Below, piece by piece: positions 51,386-58,878 of a DNA stretch of 64,000 bases (its first letter is position 1; every line of letters begins with the position of its first letter). Under the pieces are notes generated by a model. The model had not been told where the DNA came from. It worked only from the letters and a program-made list of their open reading frames with translations, and searched no databases. Position numbers and translations under genes: made by a program. Source of the stretch: Streptococcus oralis (GTDB lineage Bacteria > Bacillota > Bacilli > Lactobacillales > Streptococcaceae); assembly GCF_023611505.1 (NCBI RefSeq), contig NZ_CP097843.1, forward strand, positions 62,001 to 126,000, read 5' to 3'.

Positions 51386-52060
51386 CTAGTCACCTCCTGT
51401 TAATTGGAAGGGGCCTTCTGCCGGCCCAAGTATCTGTAAGCTAGACTGGACACTTTGGAGTTTTTGGCGTAGGTAGGAGATATAGAGAAAGACGAGCTCG
51501 TGATCCTGTTCTTCCAGCTCGTCTGGCCAGACCTGCTCTAGTAGTTGTTGACAACTGAGGGGTTGGTTAGCGTGCTGGATGAGGAGAGTCAAGAGTTGGG
51601 TCTCCTTTTTCCCCAAACGAATGCTGTTTGTAGCAGCCAATTCTTGTTCATCAATATCCAAGCGGGTATTTCCTAATTGGACTGTATCCGGAGTATAGTC
51701 TTCCAGGCGGCGTGCAGTAGAACGGAGTCTAGCCAAGAGCTCCTTGAGCGAGAAAGGTTTAGTCAAGTAGTCGTCAGCACCTGCATCGAGTCCGGTTACA
51801 CGGTCATCTACTTCAGCCATGGCTGTCAGCATGATGACGTGGGTCGTATTGCCCAACTGGCGAATTTCTTTGAGGGCTTCAATTCCAGTTTTAATTGGCA
51901 TCATGATGTCAAAAATCATGAGGTGATAGTGGTTAGATTTAGCCTTTTCGACAGCATCTTGTCCATTAAAAACAGAATCAACGCTATAGCCCTCGCGTTC
52001 TAAAGCAACAGTGATGACACGATTTAGTTGAGCTTCATCTTCGGCAAGTAGGATTTTCAT
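51386..52060 (-). CDS. relR: OmpR-family response regulator of the relPRS operon
   Basis: 224 residues. Receiver domain 1-118 with acidic pocket ED at 7-8, phospho-acceptor D51 (MIFDIMMP), T-loop MLTA and K in TKPFSLKELLARL. C-terminal winged helix about 125-220 (LGKKETQLLTLLIQH, then QVWPDELEEQDHELVFLYISYLRQKL). It is followed directly by the kinase gene and preceded by relP. In S. mutans RelRS controls relP; autoregulation is inferred here. Confidence 0.86.
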   Translation of the reverse strand: MKILLAEDEAQLNRVITVALEREGYSVDSVFNGQDAVEKAKSNHYHLMIFDIMMPIKTGIEALKEIRQLGNTTHVIMLTAMAEVDDRVTGLDAGADDYLTKPFSLKELLARLRSTARRLEDYTPDTVQLGNTRLDIDEQELAATNSIRLGKKETQLLTLLIQHANQPLSCQQLLEQVWPDELEEQDHELVFLYISYLRQKLQSVQSSLQILGPAEGPFQLTGGD

Positions 52061-52069
52061 AGGTTCTCC

Positions 52070-52702
52070 TTAGTCTTGGTCAGATCGCTGAATCAAATCA
52101 CGGATGGTCTGCATGGTCAAGTCGCATGAAGCAAGCTCATCGGCACAACGTTTGAGCTCGCGCGTGATTCGCTCAGGATTTTGGATATTTTTCTTGTATT
52201 TCATCTGGTGTTCGAGGCTAGCCCAGGAGTCCATGGCAATTGTGCGCAGTTGAATCTCGATAAAATAGGTACCCTGGTCATTTCCCAGACAGTCTGGGTA
52301 GGGAGTGGTTACCTCTAGAATCAGATGATAGGAACGGTAGCCGTTGGGTTTGACCTGACGGATATAGTCTTTCTCTTTGAAAATATGGATGCTTGGCATC
52401 TGGCGAATATACTCTACGATGCGATAGATATCATCTGTAAAGCCTGTGATGATTCGAACGCCAATAGCATCTCGTATTTCTTTAAGAGCAGATTGACTTG
52501 TCTGAGGAAGGCCCTTGCGTTGGCATTTTTCACGCATGCTTTTTTCTGTTTTGATGCGCGCATGCAAATGCTCATATAGTTTGAGGTTGGTTTCTTTTTT
52601 GTAATTGGCTGCGGCCTCTTCTATGTCTTGAATAAAGGTTTGCAAGATGATGGGTAAATAGGTCTCACAGCTACCATAGATAGAATTCATAAGCACGTCC
52701 AT
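52070..52702 (-). CDS. relP: small alarmone synthetase RelP
   Basis: 210-residue stand-alone (p)ppGpp synthetase with only the synthetase domain. Motifs: IRDAIGVRIITGFTDDIYRIVEYI, KPNGYRSYHLILEV and IEIQLRTIAMDSWASLEHQMKYKK, the conserved RelA/SpoT synthetase core (D, the GYRS substrate motif, E in IEIQLR). There is no hydrolase, TGS or ACT domain. Streptococci may carry RelQ and RelP; linkage to a two-component system identifies this as RelP. It is first gene of the operon, 9 bases before relR. Confidence 0.86.
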   Translation of the reverse strand: MDVLMNSIYGSCETYLPIILQTFIQDIEEAAANYKKETNLKLYEHLHARIKTEKSMREKCQRKGLPQTSQSALKEIRDAIGVRIITGFTDDIYRIVEYIRQMPSIHIFKEKDYIRQVKPNGYRSYHLILEVTTPYPDCLGNDQGTYFIEIQLRTIAMDSWASLEHQMKYKKNIQNPERITRELKRCADELASCDLTMQTIRDLIQRSDQD

Positions 52703-52781
52703 TCTGAACAGTTTTTTACTATTATATCATGAAAACACAGATATGAGATAAGTTCCTACAAAGACAGATGGGATGAGAATT

Positions 52782-52810
52782 TTGACAAAGCCTCTTATTC
52801 GAGATATAAT
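52782..52810 (+). promoter_or_regulatory. consensus promoter of the CstR-like gene
   Basis: Perfect TTGACA (52782-52787), a 17-base spacer and perfect TATAAT (52805-52810), 27 bases before the start codon. No palindromic CstR-type operator is visible here. Confidence 0.75.
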
Positions 52811-52837
52811 GAAGAAAAATCGAGCAAGGAAAAAGAA

Positions 52838-53095
52838 ATGACAAACTCAAAGTATATAACACGCTTGAAACGTTCAGAGGGCCAGTTGCGTGGGATTCAA
52901 AAGATGATTGAAGAAGATCGTGACTGCGCTGATATTGTGACGCAGTTGACAGCAGTGAAATCGAGTGTTGAGCGCGTGATTGAGATGATGATTACGGAAA
53001 ATCTCACCGCCTGCATTAACCAACCACTAGATGATCCCGAGGCTCAAAAGGAACGCCTAGAAAAGGCCATCCGATACCTGATTAAACGGAAATGA
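52838..53095 (+). CDS. cstR: CsoR/CstR family persulfide-sensing repressor
   Basis: 85-residue all-helical DUF156 repressor. It has exactly two cysteines, C30 and C59, at the positions of the CstR pair that reacts with persulfides. At position 55, where copper-sensing CsoR has a His ligand, it has Asn (ENLTAC). That favours CstR (reactive sulfur) over CsoR (copper). The neighbouring rhodanese and CoA-disulfide reductase genes fit that assignment, and a palindromic site typical of CstR lies before them at 55737. The start follows AAGGAAAAAG. Confidence 0.82.
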   Translation: MTNSKYITRLKRSEGQLRGIQKMIEEDRDCADIVTQLTAVKSSVERVIEMMITENLTACINQPLDDPEAQKERLEKAIRYLIKRK

Positions 53096-53163
53096 ACTAA
53101 TTTTTTGAGACGATAGTTGCAAAGGCATATCTAACTATTAATAGAATAGTTTAATTTGAATCA

Positions 53164-53242
53164 AAAGAGGCTGGGTAAAAAGTCTTTAAAATTAAAAAAC
53201 GCATACTATCAGGTGTTGAAAAGCCTTGATACTATGCGTTTT
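53164..53242. repeat. degenerate copy of the GGCTGGG intergenic repeat with terminator-like stem
   Basis: AGAGGCTGGGTAAAAAGTCT resembles the end of the element at 25384 (GGCTGGGACAAAA). It is followed by a 16-base stem with one mismatch, AAAACGCATACTATCA (53196-53211) with TGATACTATGCGTTTT (53227-53242), which probably ends the cstR transcript. It lies directly next to a BOX element. Confidence 0.5.
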
Positions 53243-53256
53243 ATTGTGGGGAGATT

Positions 53257-53408
53257 TATACTCTTCGAAAATCAAATTCAAACCACGTCAGCTTCACCTT
53301 GCCGTATATATGTTACTGACTACGTCAGTTCTATCTGCAACCTCAAAGCAGTGCTTTGAGCAACCTGCGGCTAGCTTCCTAGTTTGCACTTTGATTTTCA
53401 TTGAGTAT
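53257..53408 (-). repeat. BOX element with one boxB
   Basis: From TATACTCTTCGAAAATC to GATTTTCATTGAGTAT. boxA at 53257-53316 and boxC at about 53359-53408 match the element at 41821. The middle, with a CTCAAAGCAGTGCTTTGAG hairpin, is one boxB unit. Orientation is as for the first element, read as reverse complement of the usual boxA-B-C. Confidence 0.85.
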
Positions 53409-53454
53409 TACTTCATTTTCTCCTGAAATTGAGTTGTTGCCCAGTTCCATTTGC

Positions 53455-53751
53455 TTATTCTATTTGACCGGGCCAAGCATTCATACCACCTTCTACATTG
53501 GTAACGGTGAGACCTTGGGCGCTGAGAAATTGACAGGCAGAGGCAGAACGTACTCCACCTTGACAGATAACATGGTATGCATGGTCAGGATTGAGTTCTT
53601 TGTAGCCTTGCTCCAAGGTACTTAAAGGCAGATTTTTTGCACCTGGTGCATGTCCTGCTTGGAATTCATGTACTTCACGTACATCAATAAGATTTAGATT
53701 TTCATGTTGATATTTTTCATAAAAGTCAGCCATGCTGATATTAGTTACCAT
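53455..53751 (-). CDS. single-domain rhodanese
   Basis: 98-residue sulfurtransferase. LIDVREVHEFQAGHAPGAKNLPLSTL is the rhodanese fold, with catalytic Cys in VICQGGVRSASAC. It overlaps the end of the upstream CoA-disulfide reductase gene by 11 bases, so the two are co-translated. Likely role: moves persulfide sulfur within the CstR-controlled detoxification set. Confidence 0.85.
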   Translation of the reverse strand: MVTNISMADFYEKYQHENLNLIDVREVHEFQAGHAPGAKNLPLSTLEQGYKELNPDHAYHVICQGGVRSASACQFLSAQGLTVTNVEGGMNAWPGQIE

Positions 53752-55396
53752 ATTCTACTCCTTCTGGTTTAGCCATTTTGTATAGTGAATAAGCGCCGTC
53801 AAGGTTTTGGACGGTAAATCCTGCTTGCTTGAGGATACGCTCTGCGATATAGCTACGTAAACCGCTGTGGCAGCTAACGATGTAGGCTTGATTCTTGTCC
53901 AGTTCGTCCAAGCGTTCCCGTAGTTCGTTTAGGGGGATGTGGATGGTATCGACTTTGAGTCGGCCACTCTGGAATTCGCCACTTGTCCGTACATCTAGGA
54001 ATTTCTTACCGGCGGCTAGTTCGTCTTCTAGTTGGTACCATTGAATATTGTCGCTTAAACCTTCGATTAGGTTCAAGGCTGCATAGCCCAGCATATTGAC
54101 GGGATCCTTAGCAGAGCCAAATGGTGGCGCATAGGTGAACTCCAATTCTGGTAAGTCAAAGACGGTGAGATTTCCCTTGATAGCAGTTGCTAGGATATCA
54201 ATTCGCTTGTCAACACCTTTCTTCCCAACTCCTTGGGCACCATAGATTGTTCCAGTGGTTGGGTCAAAGAGGAGTTTCAAGGTCATATCAGTAGCGCCAG
54301 GATAATAACCAGCGTGATCTTTTCCACTGACATGAAGTGCCTTGTAAGGAAGTTGATTCATGCGAAGGATACGTTCGCCGAGACCAGTCGAAGCAGCTGT
54401 CATATCAAAGGCACGAACGATAGCAGTGCCGATACTGCCCTTGTTTGTACGACCTAGTCCTGCAATGACATCCGCCACTTGGCGTCCTTGACGATTGGCA
54501 GGAGAAGCGAGAGAGATGAGAGCGTCTTGGCCTGTAATCTCTTGCTTGACGACGATGGCATCCCCAACTGCAAAAATATCTTTTTGACTGGTTTCGTAAT
54601 GTTCATCGACCAAGATCCCACCACGAAGTCCCAGTTCAATCCCCGCAGCTTTTGCTAGTCCGTTTTCAGGTTCAACACCGACAGAAAGGATGGTGAGGTC
54701 AGAAGTGATCTTTTGACCGTTTTCGAGAACGATGATTTTTCCTTGGTCTTCAAATCGAGTCGCAGACTGGGAAGTGATAACGCGGACACCATTTGCCAGC
54801 AATTCTGCTTGGACAAAGGCCGCCATTTCCTGATCTAATGGTGGCAAGACATGAGGTGCTTTCTCCACGATGGTGACTTGCAATCCTCGTTTCGCCAGGT
54901 TTTCAGCCATTTCAAGCCCGATAAAGCCTGCACCGATAACGACAGCTTCTTTTGGATGATTGTCCAAGGCCGCCATAATCTCGTCAAGATCGGGAACATT
55001 GCGGAGCGTGTAGGCATTCTTAGCTTCTGCCAAACCTTCAATGGTAGGAACAAATGGTTTAGCTCCTGGGGAGAGGATCAGCTTGTCGTAGCTTTCTGTG
55101 AATTCCTGTCCATCATAGCGTACGGTCACAGTGTGATCTGCTGGCGAAATGCTGATGACCTCGTGAAATGGTCGCACATCGAGATTAAAGCGTGCTTTGA
55201 GACTTTCAGGAGTTTGTACTAATAAACTATCACGGTTTGAAATTTCTCCTGAAACATAGTAAGGAAGTCCGCAGTTTGCAAAGGAAACAAAGGGACCTTT
55301 CTCAAAAATAGTGATTTCAGCGTCTTCCATGAGACGTCTGAGGCGGGTTGCTGCTGACATACCGCCTGCAACTCCCCCGACAATGATAATTTTCAT
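53741..55396 (-). CDS. CoA-disulfide/persulfide reductase with C-terminal rhodanese domain
   Basis: 551-residue flavoprotein. FAD site IIIVGGVAGGMSAATRLRRL at the N-terminus, active-site C43 in SFANCGLPYYVSG, NAD(P)H site VVIGAGFIGLEMAENLAKRGLQV, dimer domain to about 450, then a rhodanese domain with Cys in YIVSCHSGLRSYIAERIL. This CoADR-RHD architecture reduces CoA persulfide/disulfide and polysulfide. It lies between two single-domain rhodanese genes on the same strand and near a CstR-type regulator. Gene names such as cdr or coaDR are used in other species. Confidence 0.9.
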   Translation of the reverse strand: MKIIIVGGVAGGMSAATRLRRLMEDAEITIFEKGPFVSFANCGLPYYVSGEISNRDSLLVQTPESLKARFNLDVRPFHEVISISPADHTVTVRYDGQEFTESYDKLILSPGAKPFVPTIEGLAEAKNAYTLRNVPDLDEIMAALDNHPKEAVVIGAGFIGLEMAENLAKRGLQVTIVEKAPHVLPPLDQEMAAFVQAELLANGVRVITSQSATRFEDQGKIIVLENGQKITSDLTILSVGVEPENGLAKAAGIELGLRGGILVDEHYETSQKDIFAVGDAIVVKQEITGQDALISLASPANRQGRQVADVIAGLGRTNKGSIGTAIVRAFDMTAASTGLGERILRMNQLPYKALHVSGKDHAGYYPGATDMTLKLLFDPTTGTIYGAQGVGKKGVDKRIDILATAIKGNLTVFDLPELEFTYAPPFGSAKDPVNMLGYAALNLIEGLSDNIQWYQLEDELAAGKKFLDVRTSGEFQSGRLKVDTIHIPLNELRERLDELDKNQAYIVSCHSGLRSYIAERILKQAGFTVQNLDGAYSLYKMAKPEGVEYGN

Positions 55397-55416
55397 TGAT
55401 TTTCTCCTTTATGCTT

Positions 55417-55725
55417 CTAGATGACCTTACCTGTCCAAGCGCTCATACCGCCTCGGACATTGATGACATCGTAGCCTTTTTTCTTTAGCTTCTTCGCAGC
55501 TAGTTTGCTTCGCACACCAGAATGACAAATGACATAAAGTGTTTCTTTTGTTGCAGGTGTGTAAGAACCGATTTCTGTTAAAGGAACATTCTTGGCGTTT
55601 TTGATATGACCTCTACGGAATTCCGTAGGCGTCCGAACATCCAGTAGTTGAATCGGTTCCTTGAGTTTAACTTCTAACTCGCTGGTAGAAATACTGTCAA
55701 TTTTTGTAAATAATAAGTGAAACAT
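55417..55725 (-). CDS. single-domain rhodanese, first gene of the sulfur operon
   Basis: 102-residue rhodanese. IQLLDVRTPTEFRRGHIKNAKNVPLTEI and active Cys in YVICHSGVRSKLAAKKL. The frame opens at a TTG at 55737, but that is part of the GGAGGTG site; ATG 55725 is the start. Its promoter region contains the palindrome at 55737-55759. It precedes the CoA-disulfide reductase by 20 bases. Confidence 0.85.
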   Translation of the reverse strand: MFHLLFTKIDSISTSELEVKLKEPIQLLDVRTPTEFRRGHIKNAKNVPLTEIGSYTPATKETLYVICHSGVRSKLAAKKLKKKGYDVINVRGGMSAWTGKVI

Positions 55726-55736
55726 AGGCACCTCCA

Positions 55737-55759
55737 AATATACCCTTATGGGGTATATT
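55737..55759. promoter_or_regulatory. CstR-type operator of the rhodanese/CoADR operon
   Basis: AATATACCC (55737-55745) and GGGTATATT (55751-55759) form a near-perfect palindrome around TTATG. The G/C-tract with TAT flanks fits CsoR/CstR operators (TATACCCnnnGGGTATA class). It lies between the presumed promoter and the ribosome binding site of the first operon gene. Confidence 0.72.
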
Positions 55760-55844
55760 AAACCATGAAGTCAAGCTTTTGTCAAGCAAGTTGTTTTGAC
55801 TTGGGAGAGGGCTTGGTTTTGAGAGTTTAGAAAGCAGGCTATTC

Positions 55845-55873
55845 TTGACCTTTCAAAGGCTTTTTGATATGAT
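55845..55873 (+). promoter_or_regulatory. promoter of the acetyltransferase pseudogene
   Basis: TTGACC (55845-55850), a 17-base spacer and TATGAT (55868-55873), 29 bases before ATG 55903. Confidence 0.55.
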
Positions 55874-55902
55874 GGGCTCCAAAGTAAGTATGAGGTGATA
55901 CT

Positions 55903-56466
55903 ATGACCAGTGAATACCAGAAAATGATAGCAGGAGAACCCTATCATCCGTTTGATTCCGAGTTACGGGTCTTGGCTCAGGCTTCTCGCCAAAAACAGGC
56001 TGCCTTTAACCGGGAAGAAGATCCCTTGAAGGGAGCGGATATTATCAAGACTTGGTTTGGCTCAACTGGGTAAAATCTCTATGTCAATCCACGCCTGGTG
56101 GTCGATTATGGAGTCAATATCCATCTAGGGGAAAATTTTTATTCTAATTGGAATTTGACCATGCTGGATGTTTGTCCGATTCGCATCGGTAACAATGCCA
56201 TGATTGGCCCCAACTGTCAGTTTTTAACCCCACTCCATCCACTGGATCCGCATGAACGCAATTCAGGGGTCGAATACGGCAAGCCCATCACCATCGGGGA
56301 CAATTTCTGGGCTGGAGGTGGCGTCATCGTCCTTCCTGGAGTGACACTGGGCAATAACGTAGTGGCAGGAGCTGGATCTGTGATTACCAAATCCTTCGGA
56401 GATAATGTTGTCCTAGGTGGCAATCCTGCGCGTGTTATCAAGGAAATACCAGTAAAAGAAAACTAA
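55903..56466 (+). pseudogene. maltose/galactoside O-acetyltransferase with an in-frame stop
   Basis: ATG 55903 (GAGGTG upstream) starts MTSEYQKMIAGEPYHPFDSEL, the NodL/LacA/Maa acetyltransferase N-terminus. Codon 57 is TAA (56071-56073) within GSTG-stop-NLYVNPRLVVDYGVNIHLGE, where Lys (AAA/AAG) is expected. After it the same frame continues as a left-handed beta-helix with hexapeptide repeats (IGNNAMIGPNCQFLTPLHP, IGDNFWAGGGVIVLPGVTLGNNVVAGAGSVI) to 56466. A single A-to-T change explains it. The gene is a very recent pseudogene unless the stop is read through or is a sequence error. Confidence 0.85.
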
Positions 56467-56492
56467 AAAGAACAGCCTGGGCTGTTCTTTTT
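56466..56492 (+). terminator. terminator after the acetyltransferase
   Basis: GAACAGC, loop of about 4, GCTGTTC, with A's before and five T's after. The spacer onward to 56738 is AT-rich and has no ORF; TTTAAG-5-TTTCAG at 56649-56665 weakly resembles a CiaR box. Confidence 0.75.
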
Positions 56493-56738
56493 ATGAACTC
56501 TAATCTTATAGATTTTTCTTCTTTTTTGCTTTTTTGAATAGAGTGACATCGCACTTGGGGATGTTGCTTTTAAAAACTATTAAATGCATTTTAGTACTCT
56601 CAAATTGTTTCTAGTAGCCCTTTCAAAAGAATACTGAGTGAAACTAGATTTAAGGAAACTTTCAGAAAAGTTTTAGTTTTGTTTCAGGGATCTTCAGTAG
56701 ACTGTCTAGCTATATCATACGAAGGAGAGGAAAAAGGT

Positions 56739-57974
56739 ATGAAATCAAAGAAATGGACCCTACTCGCAACGAGTTTAACGGCAATGGTGTTGATGGCAGC
56801 ATGTTCCCAGTCAATAACTTCATCCAATACCAATGAAACGACAAATAGTTCTACAACAACTGAAACAAAGACAAATCAATCATCCTATTTTACAGAGAAG
56901 GATAATGATACTTCTTATGATGAAAGTACAGCTTCTAAGATTGAGCTATCTGGCTCATCAGCAAACGTCTCTGGAGATGGGGTAACAGTCTCTGAATCAA
57001 CAGTGACCATCACAAAATCTGGAACCTATGTGATTTCAGGTCAGTCTGACGGAGTGCAGATCAAGGTCAAGGCAGATAAGTCTGCAGATGTTCATCTAGT
57101 CCTAAAAGGTACAACCATGACCAATACCAATGCAGCGATATCTGCGACATCGGCTGACCATGTCTACCTGACTCTGGCAGAAGGAACCACCAACAGTCTC
57201 TCTGACTCAAGCTCGAACAGTGACGAAAAAGCCGACGCAGCTCTCTTTTCTAAGGTGGATTTGACCATCAACGGGAAAGGAACCCTCAATGTAGATGGCA
57301 AGAAGAACAATGGTATCAAGGCTAACGACACTCTTCACATTACGGGTGGAACCTATAACATCACAGCAGTTGGCGATGCCTTTAATGTCAATGATGAACT
57401 CAATATCACTGGTACGACCATGACCATTGATGCCAAAGAGGATGGGGTCAAGGTCGACAATGATGACGATATGACTGTCGGCAATATGTATTTGGCTAAC
57501 AATACCATAACAGTCACAGCAGGAGATGATGGCATCCACGCATCAGGTAATTTGGTCATCGATAGTGGTACCTACACCGTCAAGAATTCGACAGAAGGAC
57601 TTGAAGGTAAGTCCATCACTATCAACGGTGGGGACATTACCATCTATTCGACAGATGATGGAGTCAATGCAGCTAATAAAAACGCCCAACAAAGTGAGAT
57701 TTTCTTTACCATGAACGGTGGTAACCTGACAGTAGAAGTTGGTCAAGGGGATACAGACCCAATTGACTCAAACGGCAATATCACGGTCACAGGCGGAACC
57801 ATTAAAATGACTGGTCAGACAGGTTTTGACTTTGATGGAACTGCGACCTACACAGGTGGAGATATCTACCTCAACGGTGAAAAGCAAACGGAAATCGTCA
57901 ACTCTATGCCTGGAGGTGGTGGACCGGCTGGGGGACCTCAAGGCACAGGTCCAGCCCCTGGCGGACAAGGATAA
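56739..57974 (+). CDS. lipoprotein with carbohydrate-binding beta-helix repeats (Cthe_2159-like)
   Basis: 411 residues. Lipoprotein signal ending LMAAC with the lipidated C22. A Ser/Thr/Asn-rich linker follows (about 23-65), then a long array of beta-strand repeats such as LTINGKGTLNVDGKKNNGIKA, LHITGGTYNITAVGDAFNV and ITINGGDITIYSTDDGVNA. These are typical of carbohydrate-binding domain-containing proteins of the Cthe_2159 beta-helix type. The C-terminus is Gly/Pro-rich (GGGGPAGGPQGTGPAPGG). The start chosen at 56739 follows AAGGAGAGG; the longer frame upstream is not used. It is surface-exposed; the ligand is unknown, possibly acidic polysaccharide. Confidence 0.8.
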   Translation: MKSKKWTLLATSLTAMVLMAACSQSITSSNTNETTNSSTTTETKTNQSSYFTEKDNDTSYDESTASKIELSGSSANVSGDGVTVSESTVTITKSGTYVISGQSDGVQIKVKADKSADVHLVLKGTTMTNTNAAISATSADHVYLTLAEGTTNSLSDSSSNSDEKADAALFSKVDLTINGKGTLNVDGKKNNGIKANDTLHITGGTYNITAVGDAFNVNDELNITGTTMTIDAKEDGVKVDNDDDMTVGNMYLANNTITVTAGDDGIHASGNLVIDSGTYTVKNSTEGLEGKSITINGGDITIYSTDDGVNAANKNAQQSEIFFTMNGGNLTVEVGQGDTDPIDSNGNITVTGGTIKMTGQTGFDFDGTATYTGGDIYLNGEKQTEIVNSMPGGGGPAGGPQGTGPAPGGQG

Positions 57975-57977
57975 GCA

Positions 57978-58013
57978 AAAAAGATAGCATTCAATTAGAA
58001 TTGCTATCTTTTT
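57978..58013 (+). terminator. terminator after the beta-helix lipoprotein
   Basis: AAAAAGATAGCA and TGCTATCTTTTT form a 12-bp stem around a short AATT-rich loop. The remaining spacer to 58221 shows no gene. Confidence 0.78.
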
Positions 58014-58221
58014 ATATGGGTAATAGATTGATATGTTACGAGTGGTTTTATAGTTGTAGCTTTCAAGGATAAATTGTTAAGCCACTCATTTGTGTTTACT
58101 TAAATTTCTTGAATTTTAAGAGAGTATTGAGTAGTTTTCCTCTAAATGTTTTGTTTTGGTAGGCGATTGTGAGGGAATTGAAAAATTCAACTGCTAGGTG
58201 TTCCTGGTGACCGAACTCCAT

Positions 58222-58578
58222 CTAGCTTGAGGTTGCTTCTGGGGAAAAGACGCCTAATTTGATGCGGAGTCCACCTTTTTTCATCTTGAACTGATGCATA
58301 CCATACATCTTGATATCAAGGCTTGGATCGGGCATGAGAGTAGCAGTATCACCTGCCATAGAAATTTTTGTATCAGCATCAGGAATGACTGGTTTTTCAG
58401 CATCTAGACTGATAAAGATTTTTTGATAAGTTGGTTGTCCGTACTCTCCAATCAACTTCATCACTTCCTGTCCACCGTGCACCCCAGCAAATACAAAATG
58501 TTCGGGGTGAACTTTAGAAGGGAGCGCTTCGTCGCCCATTTTATTTAGTCCTTGGTTGAAGGCGAAGAAGTCTCCCAA
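58222..58578 (-). pseudogene. 5'-truncated gene of unknown function
   Basis: An open frame of 118 codons (GLNKMGDEALPSKVHPEHFVFAG, then KIFISLDAEKPVIPDADTKISMAGD, then MHQFKMKKGGLRIKLGVFSPEATSS). Codons just upstream in the same frame (LILGDFFAF) look like continued coding sequence but run into a TAA. No start codon has a ribosome binding site. I read it as the C-terminal remnant of a longer protein. I do not recognise the family. Confidence 0.4.
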
Positions 58579-58653
58579 AATCAGGTCTTAAGAAAGTTCG
58601 TAAGGCATCACAATTTAGTAAACGTTAATTCGAGAGAGTTGCTATATTTACAT

Positions 58654-58680
58654 AGAACAACCTTCGGGGTGTTCTTTTTT
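58654..58680 (+). terminator. orphan terminator hairpin
   Basis: AGAACAACC, TTCG loop, GGGTGTTCT with six T's. It stands alone before the restriction-modification operon and no plus-strand gene precedes it, so it may be left from a lost gene. The rest of 58579-58878 holds only the hsdM promoter. Confidence 0.65.
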
Positions 58681-58841
58681 ATGCTTGTAAATCGATTTAA
58701 GATAGTTTACCTAATGATTAGTCGTTTCAATTTTGTTGTCGAGGCCTAAGTAGATTTTTGATTGGTAATCAATAAGATGATGGTTAGCTTGATAAAAACT
58801 CTTGATAAATTTACTCTAACGGAATTAAATAATGAGAAAAA

Positions 58842-58850
58842 TGATATAAT
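58842..58850 (+). promoter_or_regulatory. extended -10 promoter of hsdM
   Basis: TGATATAAT, an extended -10 element, 28 bases before the hsdM start. Confidence 0.55.
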
Positions 58851-58878
58851 AAAAAGAATAAAAAGTTAATGAGGAAAT

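Noticed and set aside
53156..53625. Several 65-75 codon open frames around 53156-53625
   Set aside because: They lie across the BOX element, its neighbouring repeat and the antisense of the rhodanese gene; none has a credible start.
56649..56665. CiaR-like direct repeat TTTAAG-5-TTTCAG upstream of the beta-helix lipoprotein
   Set aside because: The second half matches only 4 of 6 bases of the CiaR consensus, so it is not listed as a feature.
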